DNA of 64,000 nucleotides from Chrysemys picta bellii (lineage: Eukaryota > Chordata > Testudines > Emydidae). Shown here in pieces: positions 1 through 10,759 of the stretch (positions are counted from its first letter, which is position 1; the number at the start of each line of letters is the position of its first letter). A program made the translations under genes and the position numbers. The DNA is taken from NCBI RefSeq assembly GCF_011386835.1, contig NC_088792.1, positions 114,548,421-114,612,420 on the forward strand. The letters are read 5' to 3'. The notes beneath the pieces are model-generated. The model did no database searches. It worked only from the letters and a program-made list of their open reading frames with translations, and had not been told where the DNA came from.

Positions 1-1425
1 CGGCACTGGTCCACCCAGCGTGACACTGCTCCATGGCGTGGCACCGTTCACCCTCTAAGCGCTGCTCCACATACCGGAACTGGTCATCACACGAGCCTTG
101 CCCGTCGAGGGACTCGGTGCCCCCCTCCACGCACTCCTGCACCACTCTCCCCTGGCCATCGCACTCTTGGTCCCCCTCCATCAGATCGGGATGAGCCTCA
201 GGGGCCTCAGACATCCCTCAGTCGGGCCTGGGAAGCCTGGGACAGGATCCCTCAGCGTTACACTGGCAACCTCAGTGGCAATTTTGGACCCCTTGGGCAT
301 GCCACCAGGCCCAAGGTGCCCCTCCCGCTGCTCACCCGTCGTCACGCTTAGGCCCACCTCCCATGGACTTTAGGGTCTTACAAGAGCTACTCAGGCGCGT
401 AACCCTAAACATGAACCTCCAAGTGGAGGAGGTTGTGGAGGAAGAAGATCCCATGGTAGACATCTTGGGCCAGGCGGTCCTTCCAAGGTGGCCCTCTCGA
501 TGAACAAGACCATCCAATCTAATGCCAAAGCACTTTGACAAACCCTGTCCTCCATCCCCCCTACATCTCAGGGGGTGGAGAGAAAGTATTTTGTCCCCAC
601 CAAGAGTTACGAATCTCTTCACTCACCCTGCCTCATGTTCTCTTGTAGTGGACACGGTTAATGAAAAGGAGAGACAGGGCCAACAGGGGCCCGCCCCAAA
701 ATCAAAGGAGGCGAAACGCATGGACCTCTTTGGCAGAAAAATTTATTCTATGGGGGGCCTCTCACTTCGAATCACGAACCAGCTTGCAATTCTCAGCAGA
801 TACAGTTATAATTTGTGGTCTGCGATCCTTAAGTTCCAGGAACTCCTCCCATCTGAGTCCCGCACGGAACTGCGGGCCATCGCCAAGGAGAGCAAGCTGG
901 TAGCCCGAACCTCCCTCCAGGGCTCCCTTGACACCGCGGACGTGGCAGCTCGCACTTTGGCCTCCAGCATCGCCATGCGTGGGAATGCATGCAGTCATCC
1001 GGCCTCCCACCTGAAGTGCAACATACCATTCAGGATCTTCTGTTTGACAGCCAGGGCATGTTCGCTGAGCAAACTGACTCTCACCTGCATACCCTGAAAG
1101 GCACAAGGAACACCATAAAATCCTTGGGCATGCATACCCCAGCAACTCAAAGAAAGCCGTTTAAGCCTCAGCCCCCACAACAGTGCCCCTTCCCGCCCAG
1201 ACCTAGGCAGGACTTCTCCCGTAGGAGAAGCAGGTACCCATGGCATAGACCATCATGCCCTCCTTCGGGACAGAGCCAGGGCCAATCCAAGCCCCACCCC
1301 CCCACCCCCTAAGCGCCCATTTTGAAAGTGCACTCAAGGACGGACTACCAGTGCAAAACCCAGCCAGTTATCCCTTCCTGAATCATCTATCCCGTTTCTA
1401 CCGTGACTGGTCCCTTGTCCAAGGT
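1..1425 (+). pseudogene. DIRS-type retrotransposon gag remnant (copy A), cut by the window start
   Basis: This is a decayed copy of the DIRS capsid-like (gag) protein, recognised by comparison with the two better copies at 8235-10664 and 20421-22732. Shared blocks, in order, are the ELLRRV...NMNLQVEEVVE segment (about 380-450), the VNEKERQGQQ stretch (about 650-690), MDLFGRKIYSMGGL (720-760), YSYNLW with KFQELLPSESR (about 805-865), and the alanine-rich TADVAARTLASSIAMR (about 930-980). Downstream, 1310-1420 encodes FESALKDGLPVQNPASYPFL, which looks like the start of the RT-RH region. The frame changes near 500-520 and again near 990, so no intact protein is possible. The RT, RNase H and recombinase are missing, and similarity stops near 1425. 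The 5' part lies outside the window. Confidence 0.8.
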
Positions 1426-2930
1426 ACTGTTACCAGATGTGCCCATTACTTATTTATTCGGGTTACTCCTCTGGGGAAGGGGGTTCTGTAATCCTGTCAA
1501 TGTACTGCTTGTGTCACTTGTGTTTACATATGGAGCTCTACTTCTCCCTTCTGCAAGTCCCCTCCCAATGGAGCTATCCTGCGGGACCTAGGGTCCCTAG
1601 GGCTGGGTTACTCCCACCCCAGAACCGGATGAACACCCACACGTACATTAACAGAGCAAGTCTGAGCGGACCGGGTCAATCAGCACTGTCAGGCTGACCC
1701 CTTATGTTTCTGGACTCACTGGGCTGGAGGAAGCAGCACTTTCAAGCTGTCTTTCCTTATATGCCCCGGGGCTCCATGGACTAGGTCAAGCAGCACTTTC
1801 AAGCTGTTACCCTTATGCGTCCCAAATTCAGCATGTCCCTATCCCCACTCCCCCAACACAATTGTACTGGCAATAACCTACTCGATGAGCAAACCCCATA
1901 GTATTTTGGGCGCTGCAGGGATCTTTAGCTTAGATAGAAGAAGCGTTGCTGTAGAGTGAATGGGGGAAGCTAAAAACACAAAAGAGTAAAGTTTAGCAAG
2001 AGAGAGATAAGCAACCAAGTTAACTATAAAAGTTATTTATTGAATAATAGTAATAACTACACAAGGAGGACTAAACCAACATAACCATACATTATTAAAG
2101 GTTAATACCTAAGGTAGAAAGGAAAACAGAGAGAGAGAGAGAAAGAGTGGGGCGGGGTCTCACCCACTCCATGAGGCTTGAACTGGTCAGGGTTCCCAGA
2201 TGATGGTGGTAGCTGAGGGTCCTGAATGCTGGAGAAAGGCAGAGCCCCCAGCACGATCAGTCAGGAGATGGAGTTCCAGTGGAACTGATGCATAGTTTGG
2301 ATCTAAGCATCAGAATCCTGACTAGAGGGTGAGTAGGGATTTTTGTAGAGAAAATACAATGGTTCAAGGGAGAACACTAGATTTGTATAGGTATACTGAT
2401 GGCTCAAGGGTTTTCTTTAGACTAGACAATAGGAGCTGATCACTCTTGGCTATGGGTGGTGTTTTCTTCCAGGGAGCTCACAATACAACTAGGCTGCTTC
2501 AGTATTTGGATATCAATTAAGGATTCATTACTAGAATTGGTCTGATAATTGCTGAGCTGGGTGTGTGTGCAGGCGTAGGTTCATTAGCATCTGGAGCAGA
2601 GATTCCCAGGATGCAGTGCTTCCCTGCTTTTTCTGGTCCCAGAATTCAGTGTGGTTCTCTGTTCTCCATTCTGTATGCAAATTGAGATGTCTCCCTGTCC
2701 CATCTTTCATGCAGATGAGGCTAGGGGAGTTGTCTCTGCTCTCCATTCTGTATGCTAATGGAGATGTCTTAATCTTGTCACCCTTGTGAGGAGGGGTCTA
2801 GGTGTGTCTCCCAACGCCCTTCACTGCTCTCTGCAAGTTTTCTTCCTCTGATGGGTTTTGGTTTAAGCAGAGGCTGGAGGGGGGTGGTGTCTTTCATGAG
2901 TCAAGCTGAATACTGCACCCTGGTTCCCCA
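1426..2930. other. Intergenic stretch between two DIRS remnants, probably unclassified LTR-like repeat
   Basis: No credible coding region is visible. The stretch holds the imperfect tandem repeat listed separately, a purine-rich GA run near 2130-2150, and two similar pieces at about 2663-2685 and 2738-2765 that both read CTCCATTCTGTATGC followed by AGATGTCT. The segment around 2030-2050 carries TTATTTATTGAATAAT, which would be a polyadenylation-type signal on the minus strand. A minus-strand retroviral-like LTR is possible, but I could not find paired TG...CA ends or a target duplication. Confidence 0.3.
1674..1830. repeat. Imperfect ~57-bp tandem repeat, about three copies
   Basis: The core CAGCACTTTCAAGCTG occurs at about 1734 and 1790, and a diverged version (CAGCACTGTCAGGCTG) at about 1681. 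Each is followed by CCTTAT-type sequence, and the spacing is about 55-57 bases. This looks like a small local duplication inside an older repeat, and no coding role is suggested. Confidence 0.6.
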
Positions 2931-3826
2931 AGAACACAGAGGTGTCTGGTATCAGTACGGTCAAAAGGGAAGCCAGCCATGGTACCGCAACGGTCGCCTT
3001 CACCTTGGCACCGCTCCCCCTTGGTCACCACAGAGCAAGTATTCCCCTTCGGAGTCCGAGCTGGAGTCCTACACTTCGAGGAGGAGCCGACACCGCTCTG
3101 AGCAGAGGCATTCGAGGACTGACATGGGGCAGCCCTTTCCTCTCATGCTTTGGCCTGCGCAATGGCAAGTGCCAGCACAATGGCCCTTTTGGACACCATG
3201 GGCGTTCCTTCGGGCTCAGGGGTCATATTCCAGGAGGTCTCTCTCAATGGTTTCGGAGAGCAGAGCTCCCCGCACTTCGGTTCAGGAACATCACGGCACC
3301 GAGCCAGACGCCGAGCTAGAGGAGCCTTGGGGCAGAAGGACAAGAGCAAGGGCCCGTCCCTGGCTGAGCATCATCTTTCTTGTCCCCAGACGAGGCTATG
3401 TTGGGGACATCCATGACACCCACCTTTGAGGACATTAAGGACCATGAAGAGCTCCTGAGGAGGGTGGCGCAGAACTTGGGGCTCCAAGTACAGTAGGTCT
3501 CCGAGACCATTGACCCCATGGTGGACATCCTAGCCCCTGCTGGCCCCTCTCAGGTTGCCCTGCTGCTGATTAAGACTATTCAGGCCACAACTAAAATTTG
3601 TGGCAGACTCTGGCCTTTCTGCACCCCACAGCAAAGAGGACAGAATGCAAGTACTTTGTCCCATCAAAGGGGTTTGAATATTTGTATTCTCACCCACCAC
3701 TGGGCTCGTTAGTGGTAGCAGCCACAGATGAGAGTGAGAGGCAAAGACAACAGAGGCCCATGCCAAAGGCTAAGGACTATAAGAAGTTAGACCTCTTCGG
3801 CAGGAAAGTATATTCTACCGGGGGGC
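2931..3826 (+). pseudogene. DIRS gag remnant (copy B)
   Basis: This is a second decayed DIRS gag copy. It starts in the low-complexity arginine/serine part (about 2940-3130), continues through a tryptophan-rich block encoding QWPFWTPWAF (about 3176-3210), and reaches the EELLRRVAQNLGLQV segment (about 3445-3490). It ends with KYFVPSKGFEYLYSHPPLGS (about 3650-3710) and KKLDLFGRKVYSTGGL (about 3780-3826). These blocks match the gag of the complete element at 8235-10664. At least one frameshift and stop codons (near 3427 and 3495) break it. Similarity ends abruptly inside the conserved GGL block, so the C-terminal half, RT and recombinase are absent. Confidence 0.78.
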
Positions 3827-4366
3827 TCAGGACTCTGCTTCCCAGATTGCCTAGAGTCCTGAGTAGAGACAGAACAAGCTGGAAGCTACCACCAGACCCA
3901 ATCATAAGCCAGAATTCAGAGACAAAGGGTTTGGTTTACTAATTACATTCCATTTTGGCTGTTGTTAGAGTGGAGCAGAGAGAAGCATCACAGCCTGGGA
4001 GGTTCCCATTAAACTTCCCCTTCTGACCCAAGGGGGTTCTCTTGGTGGGTAGCTAGTGGGTCACTGAAGAATGTCAGCCCAGCAGAGACCCAGGAGGCTG
4101 AGAAGTGATTCCAGGTCAGGCTACTCAGAGCAGACCTAATTTTCCAATGGATTGCTGACCAGGGAGCCTCAGGATAATCCTACCATTTTAGGGTGAAGAC
4201 CTTGTAAGAAATCCCATGTTTGTTTATTTTCCTTGTGAGTTTTAAGCCAGCCAACAATTACAGCGCTGCATCTCCTAGCGAAGAACTAATTCTCAACTCA
4301 CTATCTGCCTAGTCAAGTGCTGGTAGGGAGCTGGGTAACAGGGCCCATTATAAGTGTTGGGAGGTG
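3827..4366. other. Unannotated stretch, no gene seen
   Basis: Mixed-composition sequence between the DIRS remnant and the solo LTR. I see no coding similarity or clear repeat ends. The sequence presumably resumes after the LTR at 4790. Confidence 0.4.
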
Positions 4367-4371
4367 GAGGG

Positions 4372-4784
4372 TGTGACGGGTTCCCCGCAGTGCCATCTGG
4401 AAGTCGGGTACCACTGAGCCCCCTGACCCACCAGCCTGGGCTCCCTCTCACACTGTACTGCTGTGACAAGCTGCAAAGCCCTCCAGCCTGCACTTTCACC
4501 AGCATTCATACAGGTAGGGCCACATCCAGCTGCAGTTACATGCAGGCTCTCTGACCAGCCTCTGCATAGGAAGGCTATAGCAAAGGCAACTCCCAGCTCT
4601 CCATGCACGCACCCCCGGTGGAGTTTAAACACAAAATTATATCATCTGGTGCTGCATGGGGAACTGTACAGCTGTGAGGTATAATGACACCTCACATGAC
4701 TTATCATGCATAAAATGCATCATAATTATGTCATAATCATATCATAATAATATCACTATGAAGAATATGGGGTACAGTGTCACA
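4372..4784 (-). mobile_element. Solo LTR, 413 bp, minus orientation, with 5-bp target duplication
   Basis: The element starts TGTGACGGG and ends GTGTCACA, and is flanked on both sides by GAGGG (4367-4371 and 4785-4789), as expected for retroviral-type integration. Read on the minus strand it begins TGTGACACTGTACCCCATAT and then TTCTTCATAG, close to the start of the plus-strand LTR at 43020. The two therefore belong to one LTR superfamily. No internal retroviral sequence is attached, so this is a solo LTR left by LTR-LTR recombination. Confidence 0.85.
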
Positions 4785-4929
4785 GAGGGTTTAAAGTGTT
4801 GTTGTTCTAGTTACTCCTTTCATTATCCCCAAGCCTTTGTTCAATGTACCTAATAAAATCCCCTGTTGTATAATTACTTCGGGGCTTGTGATAATTATCT
4901 TATTTCTTGTATATTGAACAACACACCCA

Positions 4930-5062
4930 GCAGGGGTTCTGGAAAATTGTATATAGTGGGGGTGCTGAGAACAATTGAACCAAACTGTAAATCCTGCATA
5001 TGATGAAAACCACTTTAAGCCGGGGGTGCTCCTGCACCCCCAGTTCCAGCACCTATGACACC
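4930..5062 (+). repeat. Short MITE-like repeat (copy 1)
   Basis: About 130 bp that match the repeat at 20037-20155. Shared features are GTGGGGGTGCTGAGA, then CAAACTGTAAA, then CCACTT(C/T)AAGCC, and GTTCCAGCACCTATGA at the right. The ends are weakly inverted (TTCTGGAA on the left, TTCCAGCACC on the right). This is a non-autonomous DNA transposon by appearance, and no coding capacity is seen. Confidence 0.6.
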
Positions 5063-7872
5063 CAGTATATTAATTGGTAGTAAACGTTTCCCCAAGGGAC
5101 AACACCCCGGTGTTCCAGGCACAGGGAGGGGCCTCCTTGAGTGGATGCAGCAGAAGCCAAGATACAGACCTCAGGGCCCATACCCCAGACCAGGGGCGGG
5201 GGGGGGGGGGGGGGGGGAGGGAAGCCACTTCAAGCAGCAGACAACTGGGAGGAGGTTTAAATCACACCTCAGAACTGTCAAAACAGTTATTGCAGCCAAC
5301 AGGAGGCAAGTATTTTGGACCTCATTATGATGCTTAAAGATCAATTGATCACAAGATAGGAAGGTGGTGGTTGTTCAGGGACTAGTGATAGTGACCTGAT
5401 TATATTGAATATAGGCAAACAGAGGACAATCCCAACCAGTAATATTTATACTTGGTGCTTCTAAAGGAGAACTTTCCTGAAGCTGAAGAAAATTATTAGC
5501 AAAATCGATTGTGAGAAAAAAATGTAGACAGAAATATGTGAGTGAACATTGGAAGCTATTTAAGACGTTTGCTGTATAGGCAAAAAGGTACAGTCCATAA
5601 TAAAGAATTACAGCAAATTTGGCTAAAATGCGTATGCTGGTTAAGAACAGACGCCAATAGCGACAGGTTCTTGAGCGCTCACTGCTGTTAATGGGGATAG
5701 GGAGCAGCAGTATAGGTGTGAGCACAGCACATCGCTTCCAGCACAGCACAGAGATGCCCCACAATCAATGGGGTTGGGGATGATTTTTCTGCAGATGATC
5801 ATGCCTTGTGGAGTTTTTAGTATACTAGAAACTGACCCCTGTCATGAGGCAAGGGTATTTGCCTTTGGAGACTTGATCCAGGTCATGCAATAGGTCAGGA
5901 AATAACATGCTCATTTCTTTGGATTGCAGCAGAGGACCTGTTTGTCAGGCTCTCACTACATGACTCTGGAGGTGGGGTTCACGCCCACTCCTCCACTACC
6001 CACTGACTCCACTGATAAGCGTCACAGCCAGGACACACCTCCACACACCCTTGACTCCAGGGAAGAATCTGGTTTGACCAATTATTCCCAGCCTGTGCGT
6101 GTCACCCTAGGAGGGAAGGATTTGCTCCTTAGGTACTATGGTGGGGGAAGCACGGGCGAATAGATGGGTTTTGCATTTTGCTCTAAATGTGGAAACATTA
6201 GTGGTCATTCTTATTTAACCTGGTAGCGAGTGAAATTGTCTTTGCCTAGGTACTAGAAAGATTCGATTGGTTGTCCTATTGGTATGCAGTTCGTTATCGC
6301 AATGGATCAAAGCTGCCTTGTGAGGTTGTTGTTACTGAGTCTCAGGGAACTAGGCCCACTTTCATGGAGAGCTTTGAAAGTCAGGACAGAGATTTTGAAC
6401 TGGGCTCTGGGTGAAACAGTACCAGTAGAGAGATCAGAATATTGGAGTAATATGTGTTGCCAGCCAAGCAGGTAGGCTGCTGCACTCTAAACCACCAGAA
6501 GCTTTCTCAGGGGATCTCATTGCTAGATACAGAAAACTGCAGTAGCTGAGTCCAGCTGTTATAGCCAAATGTGAGTTCAATAAGATCAGGCTCAATCTTC
6601 AGGCCAGTGCAGATGGCAATGACCATTCCTTAGCCTTGTGGCCATTCTGGGATTATAAAGCTTTGAATCAACTTCATCATGACCTGGGGACAGGTGCCTT
6701 TATTGTGTGGGACTGTTATGGAGGAGGAGAGCTCTTTCTATCACCATCACCTCAGTCTTGTTCAGTTTCACTTTTGGCCAGATGCCCTTTATGCGTGTGC
6801 TGATTTCATCTAAGTACTGAGAACGCTGGGAGAGGCTACTGTTAACACTGGAGGGAAAGGAGATGGTTGACATGTTAACAACAAATTTAAAAGCTTCCCG
6901 AAGGTCACGCTAAAACATGTTTTCTTCTACTAACTTCAATCTCATATTGCTTTGGAAATGTGCCCATGTATAAGTGCTTCCTTAACCCTTGGCTTGCCTG
7001 TTTCTCAAAAGTCAAATTACAAACCATTGCAATCATTTAGCCGGTGTTGTTTGTTGCATATGAACAATGCTGTGATGTGTAAAAACAACCTACCAAAAAG
7101 AGCATGGCTCACTTATTTTGATGATCTAGTTTTAACTGAGAAAATGCTAAGAGACTTTCTAAGTGCATATAGTCCTTAACAAATGCATTTTAACCAGCAC
7201 AGCCCTGTTTTTGAAAGAAGGCCTCATGATGATTCACAGAAGCAGTCTGTCCTTTTATTTTCACATTTAGGCTGGCTTGAGGGAAATACATTTACAAATT
7301 AGCTTATTATAGGTTAGCATTGAGCTCATACAGGGAGCATTGCTGATTAAAATAATGAAGGAATCTAATTTGTAATTATAGGTTTAACATAGGAGTTACT
7401 AGCTAAATATACAATTATGTATTTATAATATGACTGTGACCAAACATAGTGAGGAGATGTAAGCTGCTGAGTGGGCCAGCAGGTCCAGGAACAACAAGGA
7501 TCTTTCACAAAGCGAGTCATTTTCCCTAAGGCTTTCCTGACACCTAAAGAGCACTGTTTACATTAGAAAGGCTTTTTACAGAAGAAGCCCAGCCTTGGTT
7601 ATGACCAGCCCATTAACAACTAGGTGTGGAACTCTCCCTCCTCTCAGGCTTCTTGCAATACCAGGGAGGTCTTTCTAGAGTTCCCTGGTTTTGTCCTGAG
7701 TACCTGATCAGGCATTGGGCTCTTTGCTTCATTATCCCTGCCCCAACCCTGTACACCTGCAGAAGATCAAGCCAAGAAATTAGCTCCTTGCCCACTGGCA
7801 TTCTGGTAGGGCTCTGCATTTTGTCCCAGGGTTTTTTTAGTTTACTTTTTATTATATTGTCTGCAAATAGAC
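5063..7872. other. Non-coding stretch upstream of the DIRS element
   Basis: About 2.8 kb without recognisable genes. It contains a pure run of 20 G residues at 5198-5217. The longest open frame (minus strand, about 5375-5764) has no recognisable domain, and its composition is that of random open sequence. Nothing else was identified. Confidence 0.4.
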
Positions 7873-8070
7873 AAGAAACAGTTCTTCAAGTGCTTGCTCA
7901 TATCGATTCCAATTAGGTGTGTGCGTGCTGCGTGCACGTTCGTCGGAAGATTTTTACCCTAGCAACACTCGGTGGGTCGGCTGAGGTGCCCCTGGAGTGG
8001 CACGCTTATGGCGCCGGATATATGCCCCTGCCGACCCAGCGCCCCCACAGTTCCTTCTTACCGCCCGTGA
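7873..8070 (+). repeat. DIRS left inverted terminal repeat
   Basis: The block reading CCAATTAGGTGTGTGCGTGC, then TTTTTACCCTAGCAACACTC and GGTGGGTCGGCTGAGG, recurs as its reverse complement at about 13820-14000. The extreme left end has the variant GTGCTTGCTCATATC, whereas the right end has the equivalent of GTGTTGCTCATATC. This difference lets each half of the ICR be assigned to one end. Confidence 0.9.
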
Positions 8071-8234
8071 TGGTCGTTGGAACTGTGGAGCGCAGCTAGG
8101 TGTTCTCCACCCTCCCTAGCATTTATCTTTCGTACATGTTAATAGTTCTCATTAGTGATAAGTAGTTGTTAATAGTTGTTTACAGTTGTAGTAGTTAGTG
8201 TAGTTAGATTAGATTAGTTTCTTTCTGAAAGGGA

Positions 8235-10664
8235 GTGGGGTCTTCCCGCTCCCCTGGCCCGGTGCCTAGGCCCATGCCGGGGTCTCCGGGTTTCAAACCC
8301 TGCTCGGCTTGCCTGAGGCCGATGCTGACGGGAGACCCCCATGACTCCTGCCTACGGTGTCTGGGGGAATCCCACCAAGCGGACAAGTGCCACATTTGCA
8401 AAGCCTTCAAGCCAAGGACCAGATTGAAGCAGCTCCTCATTGAGGCGGCACTTAGCTCCGTCCCTTCCACTTTGCGGGACCTGGCACCATCATCGTCGGG
8501 GCGGAGTGCCCCTGCAGCACCGACTGGTCCGGCACCGCGTTCGGACTCATCGAAAGAAGCGCGCCAGATCTCCACGGCACCTCCACCACCACGGCACCGG
8601 TCCCTGTCTCCGAGTCAAAGGAAGAAGTATCCCAAACAGGTGCTGGCTGCTTCCAGCTCGTTGGCTCACCAACCGCCGGCGCCTCTCTCACCGCAGCCAG
8701 AGCTGCACTTGTTGCTGGAGCGCATAGGACAAGTAGCAGCTCCTGCACCGTCGACTCCAGCACCGCAAGGGCCATCGAGTCCGGTGCTTGTGAGCTCCCC
8801 GGGGCGCACCGTCGTTGAGCTGGGACTGCCTTCTACACCAGAGACCTTCTCAACAGCGTGGGACTTGATCGCGCTCACGGATCCGGTTCTTCAGCAGCCC
8901 CCGACACTGCTGGTGCGGACACTCCGGTCAAAAGGGAAGCCGTCCCTGATGTGACCGCCGTTGCCCAGTGAAGCAGGACGGCACCAGTCCTGGTCCCGAT
9001 CATGGTCCCGGGACCCGTCTCAGCACCGCTCGCAGTCCCGGCACCGATCTTGCTCTCGGTGCCGGTCGCACTTGCTCTGCCACTCGGGCTCGCGGAGGTC
9101 TGAATCGTGGTACGACCGGTACCGATCGGACTCTCGGCACCGCTCCCAGTCCCAGTCCCAGAGCTGATCTCGGGGCCGATCTCGTCAGAGGTCTCCATCG
9201 AGATCTAGATCAGGCGCATGGTACCACTATGACCGCAGGCACCGTTTGCCGTCTCAGTACCACTCCTCATCACGCCACCGGTCCCCGGCACCGCACGGCA
9301 CCACGGCACCATCCCATACGGCACCACCTTGGCCGTCTCACTCCGCTACTGCGTCGTCACACTCACAAGGTGGCTTCCATGCCCAGGACCAGGGCGAGGC
9401 CAATGCAGGCCAGTGGCTGGAAGAAGGCCAGGACCTGGGCCAGGAACGCCCACAGTGGTATTTTTGGACCCCTTGGGCATACCATCAAGCCCAAGGGGCT
9501 CCTTCAAGGGCCTCTCGTTCTGCCCTTTCGGAGCCACGAATACTGGAGGCCACGGTATCTTGCCCCCCTCTGGGGGATGCTGAGGCAACTGCTCCAGTGC
9601 CATTGCAGGCCCACTCTGCTAATGTGACGGACTTTGAACAGCAAGACCCTCCACAGGAGGACCTCACCCAGGATCCTTTAGCCCCGGGGGTATCTTCCTC
9701 ATCCTCGCCGAATGAGGCGGTGGCGGGCACTACAGTTACGGGTCCTCCCCCTATGGACCTCCGCACCCACCAGGAACTACTCCGCAGAGTGGCGCGCAAT
9801 ATGAACCTCCAAGTGGAGGAAGTGGTGGAGGTAGAGGACCCGGTGGTGGACATTCTGTAGGCGGAGACACCGTCCTGAGTGGCCCTCCCCATCACACGGA
9901 CTATACAGGCCACTGCCAAGACAATCTGACAGTCACCGGCTTCTATTCCACTGACAGCCAAAGGAGTGGAAAGGAAGTACTTTGTTCCCTCCTAGGAATA
10001 CGGGTTCCTTTATACACACCCCCAACCGTGTTCCCTTGTCGTGGCTTCTGTCAACGAGAAGGAATGCCATGGCCAGCAGGCCCCTGCACCTAAGTCAAAG
10101 GATGCTAGGCGCCTAGACTTGTTTAGGTGCAAGATGTACTCGGTGGGAGGCTTACAGCTCAGGGTGGCCAACCAACAGGCACTCCTGAGCCGTTATGACT
10201 ATAATTTGTGGGTATCTATGTCCAAATTCAAAGAGTTGGTCCCACAGGAGTCCAGAGAAGAGTTTGGGGCTCTAGTAGAGGAGGGCAAGAAGGTGGCCAG
10301 AACCTCCCTACAAGCCTCTCTGCACGCGGCGGACTTGGCGGCTAGGACCCTGGCCTCGGGCATAGCCACGCACTGCATCTCATGGCTGCAGGTCTCTGGA
10401 TTACCACTAGAGCTGCAACAGACTCTCCAGGACCTACCCTTCGAGGGCCAGGGTCTGTTCTCTGAAAAGACAGACTCAAGGCTGCAGAGTCTGAAGGACA
10501 ACCGGGCAATCATGTGTTCACTGGGCATGCATACACTGGTAACACCCTTCAGGCCGCAGCCCTACAGATTCTACCTTCCCCCTCGGCCAAGGCAGGACTT
10601 CTCGAGAAGACGTGGCCGGGGTGGTAGGAGGAGACAATCTGGCCCTCAGATGGGCCAGAATTAG
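8235..10664 (+). pseudogene. DIRS gag (ORF1), one continuous frame with six premature stops
   Basis: This is the putative capsid-like protein. A single reading frame of 810 codons runs through the region, interrupted by stops at 8952, 9165, 9858, 9876, 9927 and 9993 with no frameshift. The N-terminus has a putative zinc-binding cluster, C23-X2-C26, C39-X2-C42, H47, C52-X2-C55. A proline/serine linker follows, then an arginine-serine repeat region (about 8970-9290, many HRSQS units). Next is a tryptophan block (WYFWTPWAYHQAQG, about 9450-9490), a LLRRVARNMNLQVEEVVEVE segment, and a C-terminal helical region with RLDLFRCKMYSVGGL and YDYNLW. The end is basic (FSRRRGRGGRRR), as in nucleic-acid-binding gag tails. 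The start is not certain, and ATG 8274 is also possible. Confidence 0.85.
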
Positions 10665-10759
10665 GACCCCCCCCAAACCATCGGTGGGGCCCAAGCAAAA
10701 CTGTTGAAGGTGCGCCCGAGGGCGGAGCACCAGTCTCCTTACAGGATCCTTTTCCACCC

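Noticed and set aside
1..3826. DIRS copies A and B as two halves of one element split by an insertion
   Set aside because: Both contain the same gag blocks (for example GRK-YS-GGL and LLRRV), so they are separate copies.
5198..5217. Poly-G run as a regulatory element
   Set aside because: It is a simple homopolymer with no associated gene or promoter. Its length may also reflect sequencing uncertainty.
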